Shown here: in pieces, positions 53,462 to 61,771 of the stretch | Position numbering within the stretch: the stretch's first letter is position 1 | How the letters are laid out: the number at the start of each line of letters is the position of its first letter | Source of the DNA: Streptomyces aquilus | GTDB taxonomy: Bacteria; Actinomycetota; Actinomycetes; Streptomycetales; Streptomycetaceae | Assembly: GCF_003955715.1 (NCBI RefSeq) | Contig: NZ_CP034463.1 | Span: forward strand, 5,580,001-5,644,000 | DNA length: 64,000 bases | Direction of reading: 5' to 3' | Translations under genes and position numbers: made by a program | The notes under the pieces: generated by a model | Told to the model about the DNA's origin: nothing | Databases searched by the model: none | The model's input: the letters and a program-made list of their open reading frames with translations, nothing else

Positions 53462-54775
53462 ATGACGCGTACATCCCCGACGGTGTCGCCTGCGCCGGAG
53501 AGGGCGAGCGGGGTGCGGCGGCGCACCGCCGTGCTGGGCGCCGGGGTGGCGGGACTGACCGCCGCCCATCTCCTGGCCCGCACCCACCACGTCACCCTCT
53601 ACGAGGCGGACGACCGGCTCGGCGGACACGCCCACACCCACGAGCTGACCTCGGCGCACGACGGACGGGTGCGCCGCGTCGACTCCGGGTTCATCGTCCA
53701 CAACCGGCGCACCTACCCGCACCTGCTGCGACTGTTCGACGAACTCGGCGTCGCCACGCAGGAGTCGGAGATGAGCATGTCCGTGCGGTGCGAGGGGTGC
53801 GGGCTGGAGTACGCCGGCGCCCGCGGCCCGGCCGGGCTGTTCGCGCAGCCCCGCAACCTGCTGCGCGGCCCCTATCTGCGGCTCCTGTCGGAGGTACCGG
53901 CCTTCCACCGGGCGGCCCGGCGACTGCTGGCCGAGGGCGGCGACGAGACCCTGACCCTGGGCGGGTTCCTCGACCGGCACGGCTTCTCCGCCTACTTCCG
54001 CGCCCACTTCACGACCCCGCTCGTGTCGGCCGTGTGGTCCTGCGACGCCGCGACCGCGCAGCGCTACCCGGCGGCCTACCTGTTCCGGTTCCTGGAGCAC
54101 CACGGCCTGCTGTCGGTCGGCGGCTCACCGGTGTGGCGCACCGTACGCGGCGGCTCGCGCACGTACGTCGACCGGATCGCCGCACGCCTCCCCGAGATCC
54201 GCACCGGCACCCCCGTACGGGCCGTGCGCCGCCACGCCGACGGGGCGGAGGTGACGGCCGACGACGGGACGACCGCGTCCTACGACTCCGTGGTGATCGC
54301 GGTCCACCCCGACCAGGCGCTGCGGCTGCTCGCCGACGCCACCCCGCAGGAGAAGGAGGTCCTCGGCGTCTTCCGCTACTCCCGCAACTCCACGCTCCTG
54401 CACACCGACACCACCCTGCTGCCGCGCGCCCGCGGGGCCCGGGCCTCGTGGAACTACCTGATGCCGGCGTGCGAGGCGGGCGCCGACCGGGTGCGGGTCA
54501 GCTACGACATGAACCGGCTGCAACGCCTCGACGCCGCCGAGACGTACGTGGTCACCCTGGGCGGCGACGACCGCGTCGACCCCGGGCGGGTGCTGGCCCG
54601 GATGGTGTACGAACACCCCGTCTACACCCCGGAGTCGGTGGCCGCCCAGCGACGACTGCCCGAACTGAACACCCCCGTCTGCGCGTTCGCGGGCGCCTAC
54701 CACGGCTGGGGGTTCCACGAGGACGGCTGCCGCTCCGGCGCCGAGGCGGCCGCGGCCCTGGGGGTGCCGTGGTGA
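53462..54775 (+). CDS. FAD-dependent amine-oxidase-like protein (Rv0449c-type)
   Basis: The 437-residue protein has an N-terminal FAD site (RRTAVLGAGVAGLTAAHLLARTHHVTLYEADDRLGGHAHTHE, about 20-62) and the substrate domain of NAD(P)/FAD amine-oxidase-like proteins (DSGFIVHNRRTYPHLLRLFDELG, MSMSVRCEGCGLEY, SAVWSCDAATAQRYPAAYLFRFLEHHG). It is the first gene of a four-gene operon with DUF1365, a CFA-like methyltransferase and DUF1295, in the same order as M. tuberculosis Rv0449c-Rv0446c. GGAGGACAG precedes the ATG and the SigK-type promoter sits upstream. It probably modifies acyl chains of membrane lipids. Confidence 0.9.
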   Translation: MTRTSPTVSPAPERASGVRRRTAVLGAGVAGLTAAHLLARTHHVTLYEADDRLGGHAHTHELTSAHDGRVRRVDSGFIVHNRRTYPHLLRLFDELGVATQESEMSMSVRCEGCGLEYAGARGPAGLFAQPRNLLRGPYLRLLSEVPAFHRAARRLLAEGGDETLTLGGFLDRHGFSAYFRAHFTTPLVSAVWSCDAATAQRYPAAYLFRFLEHHGLLSVGGSPVWRTVRGGSRTYVDRIAARLPEIRTGTPVRAVRRHADGAEVTADDGTTASYDSVVIAVHPDQALRLLADATPQEKEVLGVFRYSRNSTLLHTDTTLLPRARGARASWNYLMPACEAGADRVRVSYDMNRLQRLDAAETYVVTLGGDDRVDPGRVLARMVYEHPVYTPESVAAQRRLPELNTPVCAFAGAYHGWGFHEDGCRSGAEAAAALGVPW

Positions 54776-55536
54776 ACACCGCCCCCGCATCCGCCGTACC
54801 CACCAGCCCGGTACCCGCGCTGTACCCGTGCACGATCACCCACGTGCGCACCACCCCCCGGCGCTACGCGCTGCGACACCGCACCTATCTGTGGCTCATC
54901 GACCCCGACCGGCCGCCCCGGCTGCCCCGTCCGCTGCGTTCGCTCGCGCGGTTCGATCCACGGGATCACTTCACCGGCGACCAGTCCTCCGTCCGCGCCG
55001 GGCTCGACGCCTTTCTCGCCGGGCACGGCGTCGGCCTGGACGGCGGCCGGGTGCTGATGCTGACCCAGGCCCGGGTGTTCGGGTACGTCTTCAACCCGCT
55101 CACCCTCTACTGGTGCCACGGCCCCGACGGCCGCCTGCGCTGTGTGGTCGCCGAGGTCCACAACACCTACGGCGGTCGGCACTGCTACCTGCTGCGCCCG
55201 GACGCGGCCGGGACCGCCCGCGCCGACAAGCGCTTCTACGTCTCGCCGTTCTTCCCGGTCGACGGCGGCTACCGCATGCGCGTCCCGCCGCCGGACCACC
55301 GCCTCGACCTGACCGTGCACCTGGACCGCGAGGGCGGCCGGGCCCTGACCGCGACGGTGCGCGGCACCCGGCGAACGGTCAGCGGCGCGGCGCTGCTGCG
55401 GCTGGCGCTGCGTCACCCCTGGTCCCCGCTCCTCGCCTCCGCCGCCATCCGCGTCCACGGCATACGCCTCTACCTGCGGGGGCTGCCCGTCCAGCCGCGC
55501 CCCGACGACCACCGCACACCGGAGAACGCCACATGA
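54772..55536 (+). CDS. DUF1365 family protein (Rv0448c-type)
   Basis: The 254-residue protein shows the DUF1365 pattern: ALYPCTITHVRTTPRRYALRHRTYLWLIDPD, ARVFGYVFNPLTLYWCHGPDG, VVAEVHNTYGGRHCYLL and KRFYVSPFFPVDGGYRMRVP. The function is unknown but the gene is nearly always beside an amine-oxidase-like FAD protein and a CFA-like methyltransferase in proteobacteria and actinobacteria. GTG start overlaps the previous stop (GTGA). Confidence 0.9.
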   Translation: MNTAPASAVPTSPVPALYPCTITHVRTTPRRYALRHRTYLWLIDPDRPPRLPRPLRSLARFDPRDHFTGDQSSVRAGLDAFLAGHGVGLDGGRVLMLTQARVFGYVFNPLTLYWCHGPDGRLRCVVAEVHNTYGGRHCYLLRPDAAGTARADKRFYVSPFFPVDGGYRMRVPPPDHRLDLTVHLDREGGRALTATVRGTRRTVSGAALLRLALRHPWSPLLASAAIRVHGIRLYLRGLPVQPRPDDHRTPENAT

Positions 55537-56849
55537 GAGCAGCACAACCCCGCACGGTCCCCCAGTGGCCCGCCGTCGCCGTCGACCCCGGCCGCTGGCC
55601 GGACGTCGCACACGTCCCGCGTGTCTCGTGGCCCCGCGTCGCGGTGACCGAGGCCGTCGTCCGCCGGGCGCTGCGGGGACTGCCGTTGCGGGCCAGGTTC
55701 GCCGACGGGCCCACCCTCGGCCGGGGCGGCCCGCTGCTGGACGTGCGCGACGCGAAGGCCTTCCACACCCGGGTCGGCGCACAGGGCCTGGTCGGCTTCG
55801 GCGAGTCGTACATGGCACGCGAGTGGGACGCCCCCGACCTGGTGGGCGTGCTGACCGTGCTCGCCGCCCACGCGGCCGACCTCGTCCCGGCCCCGCTGCA
55901 ACGCCTGCGCGGACTGTGGGCGCTGCGGCAGCCGGAGGGCGAGCGCAACACCCCGGACGGTTCCCGCGCCAACATCGGCCGTCACTACGACCTGTCCAAC
56001 GACCTGTTCGCCCTGTTCCTCGACGACACCCTCACCTACTCCGCCGCCCTCTTCCGGGGCTTCCCGGCGAGCTGGGACCTGCTCGCGGCGGCCCAGCACC
56101 GCAAGATCGACCGGCTGCTGGACCTGGCCGCCGTGGGCGAGGGCACCCGGCTGCTGGAGATCGGCACCGGCTGGGGCGAACTGGCCCTGCGCGCGGCGGC
56201 ACGCGGCGCCCGGGTCACCTCGCTCACCCTCTCCCGCGAACAGCAGGCCCTCGCGCGGGAACGGGTGCGCGCGGCGGGCCTCACCGACCGCGTCTCGATC
56301 GAGCTGTGCGACTACCGCGAGGCCCGCGGGGAGTACGACGCGGTCGTCAGCGTGGAGATGATCGAGGCGGTCGGCGCCGAGTTCTGGCCGGTGTACTTCC
56401 GCGCCCTGGACGAGCGGCTGGCCCCCGGCGGCCGGGCGGCGCTCCAGGCCATCACCATGCCGCACGAGCGGATGCTGGCCACCCGGGGCGGCTTCACCTG
56501 GATCCACAAGTACGTCTTCCCCGGCGGGCAGATCCCGTCCACGCGGGCCGTCGAGGAGTGCGCCCGCGACCACACCGCGCTGACCGTCGTCCGTCGTGAC
56601 GCGTACGGCGCGCACTACGCCGAGACGCTGCGGCTGTGGCGGGAGCGGTTCACCGAGCGGACCGCCGAGGTGGAGGCGCTGGGCTTCGACGAGACCTTCC
56701 GCCGCCTGTGGACCTTCTACCTCGCCTACTCCGAGGCCGGGTTCCGCTCCGGCTATCTCGACGTCCACCAGTACCTGCTCACCAAGGCGGGCGGCAGCCG
56801 CACAACTCCGAGCAGCCGCCCGCGGTACGAGGGGCCGGTGCAGCCGTGA
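55533..56849 (+). CDS. Cyclopropane-fatty-acid-synthase-like methyltransferase (UfaA1-like)
   Basis: The 438-residue protein has the lipid-binding N-terminus (GFGESYMAREWDAPDL), then NIGRHYDLSNDLFALFLDDTLTYSAALF and the SAM motif LLEIGTGWGELALRAA near 208, followed by SVEMIEAVGAEFWPVYF. These are typical of CFA synthases and mycobacterial UfaA1, which methylates oleic acid to tuberculostearic acid. It acts on unsaturated phospholipid acyl chains using SAM. ATGA overlap with the DUF1365 gene and GTGA overlap with DUF1295 indicate a tightly coupled operon. Confidence 0.9.
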   Translation: MRAAQPRTVPQWPAVAVDPGRWPDVAHVPRVSWPRVAVTEAVVRRALRGLPLRARFADGPTLGRGGPLLDVRDAKAFHTRVGAQGLVGFGESYMAREWDAPDLVGVLTVLAAHAADLVPAPLQRLRGLWALRQPEGERNTPDGSRANIGRHYDLSNDLFALFLDDTLTYSAALFRGFPASWDLLAAAQHRKIDRLLDLAAVGEGTRLLEIGTGWGELALRAAARGARVTSLTLSREQQALARERVRAAGLTDRVSIELCDYREARGEYDAVVSVEMIEAVGAEFWPVYFRALDERLAPGGRAALQAITMPHERMLATRGGFTWIHKYVFPGGQIPSTRAVEECARDHTALTVVRRDAYGAHYAETLRLWRERFTERTAEVEALGFDETFRRLWTFYLAYSEAGFRSGYLDVHQYLLTKAGGSRTTPSSRPRYEGPVQP

Positions 56850-57649
56850 ACGGCTTCCCGTGGGGCGCCTTCGCCCTCAACCTCGCCCTCGCCGCCGCCG
56901 CGGCGCTCGCCGTCATGCTCGGCACGTTCGCGGTGGCCGTCCGGGTGGGCGTGCACCGGATCGTGGACATCGCCTGGGGCGCCGCCTTCACGGCCGTCGC
57001 CGTCGTCACCTTCGCCGCCTCCGCCGGGCACGGCGACCCGGCCCGCCGGACCCTGGTCACCGTCCTGACCGCCGTGTGGGGTCTGCGGCTGGCCGTGCAC
57101 ATCGCCCGGCGCGGCCGCGGCCACGGCGAGGACCCGCGCTACGAGGCGATGCTGGCCAAGGCTCGCGGCAGCCGGAACGCGTACGCCCTGCGGTGGGTCT
57201 ACTTGCTTCAGGGCGGCCTGGTGTGGCTGGTGTCCCTGCCGGTCCAGGCCGCGCAGTACGTGCCCGGCGCCCTGTCCCCGCTCGCCCTCGCCGGTACGGC
57301 GCTGTGGGCGGTGGGGTTGTGCTTCGAGGCGGTCGGCGACGCCCAGCTCGCCCGGTTCAAGGCGGATCCCGCCCACCGGGGCCGGATCATGGACCGGGGC
57401 CTGTGGGCGTGGACGCGGCACCCCAACTACTTCGGCGACTTCTGCGTCTGGTGGGGCCTGTACCTGCTGACCTGCGACGAGCTCGCGGCGGCGGCCGTGT
57501 CCCTCGTCTCCCCCGTGGTGATGAGCCTGCTGCTGACGAAGGGCAGCGGGAAACGCCTGCTGGAACGTCACCTGCGCGACCGCCCGGGCTACGGCGCGTA
57601 CGTGGCCCGTACGAGTGGCTTCTTCCCCCGTCCGCCCAAGTCGCGGTGA
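56846..57649 (+). CDS. DUF1295 membrane protein (Rv0446c-type, reductase-like)
   Basis: The 267-residue protein has about six membrane helices and the C-terminal motif DRGLWAWTRHPNYFGDFCVWWGLYL, followed by LLLTKGSGKRLLERHLRDRPGYGAYVARTSGFFPRPP. This resembles steroid 5-alpha-reductase / isoprenylcysteine methyltransferase-like enzymes that bind NADPH. It is the last gene of the lipid operon. In M. tuberculosis the homologue Rv0446c lies between ufaA1 and sigK. It may reduce the methylene intermediate made by the CFA-like enzyme, by analogy with known tuberculostearate steps (inferred). Confidence 0.85.
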   Translation: MNGFPWGAFALNLALAAAAALAVMLGTFAVAVRVGVHRIVDIAWGAAFTAVAVVTFAASAGHGDPARRTLVTVLTAVWGLRLAVHIARRGRGHGEDPRYEAMLAKARGSRNAYALRWVYLLQGGLVWLVSLPVQAAQYVPGALSPLALAGTALWAVGLCFEAVGDAQLARFKADPAHRGRIMDRGLWAWTRHPNYFGDFCVWWGLYLLTCDELAAAAVSLVSPVVMSLLLTKGSGKRLLERHLRDRPGYGAYVARTSGFFPRPPKSR

Positions 57650-57661
57650 ACTGGGGGAGAG

Positions 57662-57687
57662 GGGGGCGGCGGCGACCCGCCGCCCCC
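57662..57687 (+). terminator. Hairpin terminator after the lipid operon
   Basis: GGGGGCGGCGG (57662-57672) pairs perfectly with CCGCCGCCCCC (57677-57687) over a four-base loop and is followed by TTGTC. Confidence 0.75.
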
Positions 57688-57717
57688 TTGTCGACCGTCG
57701 GAGCAAGGAGCGTCACT

Positions 57718-58437
57718 GTGCGGCGGAACGGAAATGACCAGGAGGCCTCACTGATCGCGCCCGGCAGTCCTCTGGTGCCCCACCTCCTCCCGGCCCGGCC
57801 CCGGGCCGCGGTGCTGTTGCTCCACGGCGGACGGGAGGCCGGCCTCACCCCGTCCCGCCCCTGGCACCCGGCGGCGCTGCGCATGCGCCCCTTCCACCGG
57901 GCCATCGAGGCCGCGCTGCCCCACGGGGACGTCGCCCTCGCCCGGGTGCGCTACCGGCTGCGCGGCTGGAACAACGACCGGGCCGACCCCGTACCGGACA
58001 CCCTCGACGCGCTGAACCGGCTCGCCGAACTGGCGGGGCCGGTGCCCACGGTGCTGGTCGGCCACTCCATGGGGGCCAGGGCCGCGCTGCACGCCGCCGG
58101 TCACCCGCAGGTGTGCGCGGTGCTGGCGCTGGCGCCGTGGTGGCCGGCGGGGGAGCCCGTGCGGCAGCTGGCGGGCCGTCATGTCGTCGTACTCCACGGC
58201 GAACACGACCGTGTCACCTCACCCGTCGAATCGGCCGACTGCGTGCGGCGGGCCCGGGGCACGGCCGCCCGTGCGGCGATGGCGACGATCCGCGGCGGCG
58301 ACCACGCGATGGTGCGGCGCCACCGCTTGTGGCACCGCACCGCCGCCGCGGTCGTCGCCCACTTCCTCGACCCGGCCACCCGCCCCGACCCGCTGCCGGC
58401 GGAGTGCTACGGGCCGGGGGACGGACCGCTGCTCTGA
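57718..58437 (+). CDS. Alpha/beta-hydrolase
   Basis: The 239-residue protein has VLLLHGGREAG (oxyanion strand), nucleophile elbow VGHSMGARAAL, acid GEHDRVTSP and catalytic His GGDHAMVRRH. It is small for the family and lacks a signal peptide. The GTG start has AAGGAG nine bases upstream. It follows the lipid operon after a terminator, so it may be separately transcribed. Substrate unknown. Confidence 0.8.
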   Translation: MRRNGNDQEASLIAPGSPLVPHLLPARPRAAVLLLHGGREAGLTPSRPWHPAALRMRPFHRAIEAALPHGDVALARVRYRLRGWNNDRADPVPDTLDALNRLAELAGPVPTVLVGHSMGARAALHAAGHPQVCAVLALAPWWPAGEPVRQLAGRHVVVLHGEHDRVTSPVESADCVRRARGTAARAAMATIRGGDHAMVRRHRLWHRTAAAVVAHFLDPATRPDPLPAECYGPGDGPLL

Positions 58438-58448
58438 GCCTTTCGGCG

Positions 58449-59111
58449 TCAGGCGCTCGGCATGAGCACCGTGTCGATGATGTAGACGGTGGCGTTGGCG
58501 GTCTTCACGTTGCCGCAGACCACCTTGGCGGAGTCGTTGACGGTGTAGGACTCACCGGAGCCGGAGGTGGTCAGCTTCGACTTCTCCAAGGTGTCGAAGG
58601 AGCCGTTCTCCAGGTCCTTGGGCGTGAGCTGCCGGCCGACGACGTGGTAGGTGAGGATCTTCGTCAGCTGGGCCTTGTCGTTCAGGACCTTGTCCAGCGT
58701 GGCCTTCGGGATCTTGGCGAAGGCGTCGTTGGTCGGCGCGAACACGGTGATGTTCTGGGCGTTGTTGAGGGTGTCGACCAGTCCGGCCTTCTTCACCGCG
58801 GCCACGAGCGTGGACAGGGCCGGGTTGTTGGAGGCGGCGGTGGCGACCGGGTCCTGGGCCATGCCGTCGAAGGAGCCCGCACCCGACGTGGGCACCGACG
58901 AGCAGGCCGGACCGAAGGGCTCGTCCGCGGTGGCGGTGCCGTCGGAACCGGACACGCTCCCGTCGGCGGCCGGAGCGGACGCGGACGCCTTCGACGACGA
59001 GCCGTCCGACCCGGCGGAATCGCTGCCGCTGTCGGAGCAGGCGCTCAGGGCGAGCGGCAGGACGGCCGCGGCGGCCAGGGTGGCGGCGGTACGGCGGATA
59101 CGAGTGGTCAT
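58449..59111 (-). CDS. Fasciclin-domain lipoprotein (MPT70/83-like)
   Basis: The 220-residue protein has a lipobox (LSAC, Cys25), a Ser/Ala/Asp-rich linker, and one fasciclin domain (MAQDPVATAASNNPALSTLVAAVKKAGLVDTLNNAQNITVFAPTNDAFAKIP, ILTYHVVGRQLTP, VVCGNVKTANATVYIIDTVLMP). It is a surface protein. In mycobacteria MPT70 and MPT83 are the main SigK targets. AAGGAG precedes the ATG and the gene lies 57 bp after the sulfite-oxidase-like gene, so it is probably co-transcribed. Two TGACAGTTGG repeats (59127-59136, 59145-59154) fill the gap. Confidence 0.9.
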   Translation of the reverse strand: MTTRIRRTAATLAAAAVLPLALSACSDSGSDSAGSDGSSSKASASAPAADGSVSGSDGTATADEPFGPACSSVPTSGAGSFDGMAQDPVATAASNNPALSTLVAAVKKAGLVDTLNNAQNITVFAPTNDAFAKIPKATLDKVLNDKAQLTKILTYHVVGRQLTPKDLENGSFDTLEKSKLTTSGSGESYTVNDSAKVVCGNVKTANATVYIIDTVLMPSA

Positions 59112-59168
59112 GTTCTTTCTCCTTGTTGACAGTTGGGTAGGGGCTGACAGTTGGTCAGGGAAGGGGGA

Positions 59169-60815
59169 TCAGTCGACGGTCACGACCACGGAGTGCCATC
59201 CGCTCGCGCCGTCGGGGACGGTCCGGGTGCGTTTCTCGGTCTGCACCCGGCCGGTGCGGTCGGTGGCGCGGACGGTCAGGGTGTGACCGCCCCGGGTGGC
59301 CTCCCAGGGGAAGGACCACTGACGCCAGGTGTCACGGCTGTCCTCGGCGGCGAGGCGGGCCTCCTGCCAAGGGCCGTCGTCGACCCGCACCTCGACCTTG
59401 TCGATGCCGCGGTGCTGGGCCCAGGCCACCCCGGCGACCGTGACCGGGCCGGCCTTCGGGCGGGCGAAGGGCCTGGGGGTGTCGATGCGCGACTGCGTCT
59501 TGACCGGCGCCCGCCGCGCCCAGCCGCGCTTGACCCAGTAGGGGTCGTAGGAGTCGAACGTGGTCAGTTCGATGTCCTCGATCCACTTGCAGGCGGACAC
59601 GAACCCGTAGAGGCCGGGCACGACCATGCGGACCGGGAAGCCGTGCGCGAAGGGCAGCGGCTGGCCGTTCATCCCGATCGCGAGCAGTGCGTCCCGGCCG
59701 TCCATGACGTCCTCGACGGGGGTGCCGAGGGTCATGCCGTCGACCGAGCGGGCCACCAGCTGGTCGGCCGGGCCGCCCTTCGACGGCGGTACGACCCCGC
59801 ACTCGGCCAGCAGGTCGGCCAGCCGCACGCCGATCCAGCGGGCGGTACCGACGTAGGACCCGCCGACCTCGTTCGAGACACAGGTCAGCGTGATGTCCCG
59901 CTCGATCGGCTCGCGCCGCAGCAGGTCGTCGAAGGACAGCGTGCGCGGGCGGCGCACCCCCTTGCCGTGGATGCGCAGTTCCCAGGTCGTGGCGTCCACC
60001 TTCGGCACCACCAGCGCGGTGTCGACCCGGTAGAAGGACCCGTTCGGGGTGAGGAAGGGACCGACCCCGGGCAGCCGCAGCCCGGCCCCCTCGGGGACGG
60101 CGGGCGCCGGTGACGCGGGCATCGGCAGGACCAGCCGGTCGCGGGAAGCGACCGCGCCCCGCCCGCGCGCCCCGTTCAGGCCCCGGCCCAGGGCACCGGC
60201 CCCGGCGGACGCGGCGGCGGCGGCCGACGCCGCGATCACGAACCGGCGGCGGTCCCAGCCCGTCCCGCCGGTATCGCCCGGACCGCCGGTATCGCCCGGA
60301 CCGCCGGTATCGCCCGGACCGGCCGGTGCGCCGGCCCGCACGCCCCGCGGCGCCGACAGGCCCGCGAGGAGATACAGCACCGCGGCACCGGCGCACGCGC
60401 CCACCAGGGAGGGCAGGGCGTCCCCCGGACCGCTGGAATCGGGCCTGCTGAGTGCCGCCGCCGCGCCGACCGCCCCGAACAGCAGAACACCGGCCGCGCC
60501 CGTGCGCCGGAACCGCAGGGCGACCATTCCCAGTACCAGCGCGAAAAGCGCCAGCACGGCGAGAATTCCGAGTTCCAGGACCAGTTTGTCGTTGGTGCCG
60601 AAATTCCGGATCGCCCAGTCCTTCACGGCGGTGGGCGTACGGTCGATCGCCGCACCCCCCACCGCGATGACGGGCCCGGCCTGCGGACGCACGGCCGCCG
60701 ACACCAGCTCGGCCACGGCGAGCGCCGCGAAACCGGCCACGAGACCGCTCGCCGCACCGGCCACCGGCCGTGTCCGGTAGCGGAGGTCGCGTGCTTCCTT
60801 CTTGTCGTCCGTCAC
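59169..60815 (-). CDS. Membrane-anchored sulfite-oxidase-like molybdoenzyme
   Basis: The protein of about 548 residues has about four N-terminal membrane helices, a Gly/Pro/Asp-rich linker and a second, TAT-like hydrophobic segment (DRRRFVIAASAAAAASAGAG). The Mo-cofactor domain has the ligating Cys in ITLTCVSNEVGGSYVG, near residue 310, then MNGQPLPFAHGFPVRMVVPGLYGF and a C-terminal Ig-like Mo-co dimerisation domain. The linker is encoded by three perfect 18-bp repeats. I prefer the GTG at 60815; an ATG at 60836 is also in frame. A quasi-symmetrical SigK-type motif lies upstream. Confidence 0.85.
   Translation of the reverse strand: MTDDKKEARDLRYRTRPVAGAASGLVAGFAALAVAELVSAAVRPQAGPVIAVGGAAIDRTPTAVKDWAIRNFGTNDKLVLELGILAVLALFALVLGMVALRFRRTGAAGVLLFGAVGAAAALSRPDSSGPGDALPSLVGACAGAAVLYLLAGLSAPRGVRAGAPAGPGDTGGPGDTGGPGDTGGTGWDRRRFVIAASAAAAASAGAGALGRGLNGARGRGAVASRDRLVLPMPASPAPAVPEGAGLRLPGVGPFLTPNGSFYRVDTALVVPKVDATTWELRIHGKGVRRPRTLSFDDLLRREPIERDITLTCVSNEVGGSYVGTARWIGVRLADLLAECGVVPPSKGGPADQLVARSVDGMTLGTPVEDVMDGRDALLAIGMNGQPLPFAHGFPVRMVVPGLYGFVSACKWIEDIELTTFDSYDPYWVKRGWARRAPVKTQSRIDTPRPFARPKAGPVTVAGVAWAQHRGIDKVEVRVDDGPWQEARLAAEDSRDTWRQWSFPWEATRGGHTLTVRATDRTGRVQTEKRTRTVPDGASGWHSVVVTVD
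60265..60318. repeat. Three perfect tandem 18-bp repeats (GPGDTG linker)
   Basis: CCGCCGGTATCGCCCGGA is repeated three times without mismatch at 60265-60282, 60283-60300 and 60301-60318. It encodes the linker of the sulfite-oxidase-like protein and is a likely length-variable site. Confidence 0.9.
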
Positions 60816-60884
60816 GTGGGGAATCCGATTCCGCATAAGCGGCGGCTTGGTGCGTCGCGCGATCGGATGAAATCTTTTTCCGGA

Positions 60885-60913
60885 CCAATCCGAGGCCTGT
60901 CCGGCTACGGATC
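60885..60913. promoter_or_regulatory. SigK-type promoter element, quasi-symmetrical (site C)
   Basis: On the plus strand it reads CCAATCC (60885-60891), 16 bp, CGGATC (60908-60913). On the minus strand it reads TTGATCC, N16, CGGATT, ending at 60887. The minus-strand reading would start transcription about 45-70 bp before the sulfite-oxidase-like gene. The plus-strand reading points at the terminator at 60964. Confidence 0.6.
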
Positions 60914-61003
60914 AAAGGGTTCGGGGGTATTCAGCGGATTCGGTGGATATTCGGGAAGAGAGCGCGAAAAACCGCCCGGCGCGGTGGCCGGGCGGTTTTT
61001 CGC
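60914..61003 (+). ncRNA. Candidate short RNA from site C to the terminator
   Basis: A perfect SigK-type promoter match on the plus strand is followed about 50-90 bp later by a 17-bp perfect hairpin with TTTTT. No convincing reading frame lies between them. If the promoter is active in this direction it would make a transcript of about 80-85 nt. It may also be only an incidental strand of the bidirectional element. Confidence 0.3.
60964..61003. terminator. Strong bidirectional terminator (17-bp perfect stem)
   Basis: GCGAAAAACCGCCCGGC (60964-60980) pairs perfectly with GCCGGGCGGTTTTTCGC (60987-61003) over a 6-nt loop. It has A- and T-tracts on both sides and lies 16 bp beyond the rskA stop on the minus strand. 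Confidence 0.9.
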
Positions 61004-61018
61004 GGTCCGCTTCCCCGG

Positions 61019-61771
61019 TCAGGCCGGGAAGGACAGCAGGGCGAGCGGGGCGGAGGTGGGACGCTCACTGCCGCCCGCCGGTTCGACCGTGACCCCCATG
61101 CCCGAGGCCCCGTCGACCGCGCCCCGCAGCAGGACGGCCTGGTCGGTCCGGCCGGGGTCCATCAGACCCGCCGACCGCATGGCGCCGTCCTCGTCGAACC
61201 ACAACTGGTAGACCTTGCCGCGCGCCGGATGCGGCATGCCCGCGACGACGAACACGGCCTGGTCCCTGCTCCGGGAGACGACCACCGTGCCGGTGGACCC
61301 GTCACCGAACGAGGCGGCCCGTGCCCTGGCGTCCGGCGCGGCCAGCACGGCGGCGATCTCGTCCGTCGCCTGCCGGGCCCGGCGGGCCTCACGGGTCGCG
61401 TCCTCGGCCCGCTGGTGCTGCCAGACCGCCGTACCGCCGAACGCGGCGGCGGCCGCGAGGCAGGCGGCCAGCGCCCACCGGGACAGCATCCGGCCGCGCG
61501 GCCGGACCCTGCCCGGGCGGGCCGGATCGGCCCCGTCCGGTGGCTGCTGCCGGACGCTGCCGATCCGGCGCAGCACCCGCTCACGCAGGGCGCCGGGGGG
61601 CGACACCGCGACGGCCAGCCCCAGCCGGGCCGCGGTGGCGGACAGTTCGGCGGCCTCCTGCGCACACGCCTCGCAGCCCGCGAGGTGCCGCTCGAACGCG
61701 GCCGTCTCCTCGCCGGACAGCGCGTGCAGGGCGTAGGCGCCCGTCAGCCGGTGCAGATCGGTGGTCGTCAC
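61019..61771 (-). CDS. rskA: Anti-sigma-K factor RskA
   Basis: The 250-residue protein has an N-terminal zinc-binding anti-sigma (ZAS) domain (LHRLTGAYALHALSGEETAAFERHLAGCEACAQEAAEL, with HxxxCxxC), one membrane helix (WALAACLAAAAAFGGTAVW, near residue 105) and the extracytoplasmic RskA domain (VFVVAGMPHPARGKVYQLWFDEDGAMRSAGLMDP). It holds SigK inactive until cleaved by regulated proteolysis. GTG start overlaps the sigK stop (GTGA-type overlap). The gene order sigK-rskA on one strand matches mycobacteria. Confidence 0.9.
   Translation of the reverse strand: MTTTDLHRLTGAYALHALSGEETAAFERHLAGCEACAQEAAELSATAARLGLAVAVSPPGALRERVLRRIGSVRQQPPDGADPARPGRVRPRGRMLSRWALAACLAAAAAFGGTAVWQHQRAEDATREARRARQATDEIAAVLAAPDARARAASFGDGSTGTVVVSRSRDQAVFVVAGMPHPARGKVYQLWFDEDGAMRSAGLMDPGRTDQAVLLRGAVDGASGMGVTVEPAGGSERPTSAPLALLSFPA

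Noticed and set aside
59127..59154. SigK-type promoter before the fasciclin gene
   Set aside because: Only two TGACAGTTGG repeats (18-bp period) are present. No CCAATCC-N16-CGGAT match exists there, so the gene is more likely read from the upstream operon promoter.
60816..61211. Plus-strand open frame of 131 codons opposite rskA
   Set aside because: No ribosome site, Arg/Ser/Gly-rich product, and it runs through a 17-bp terminator and antisense to rskA.
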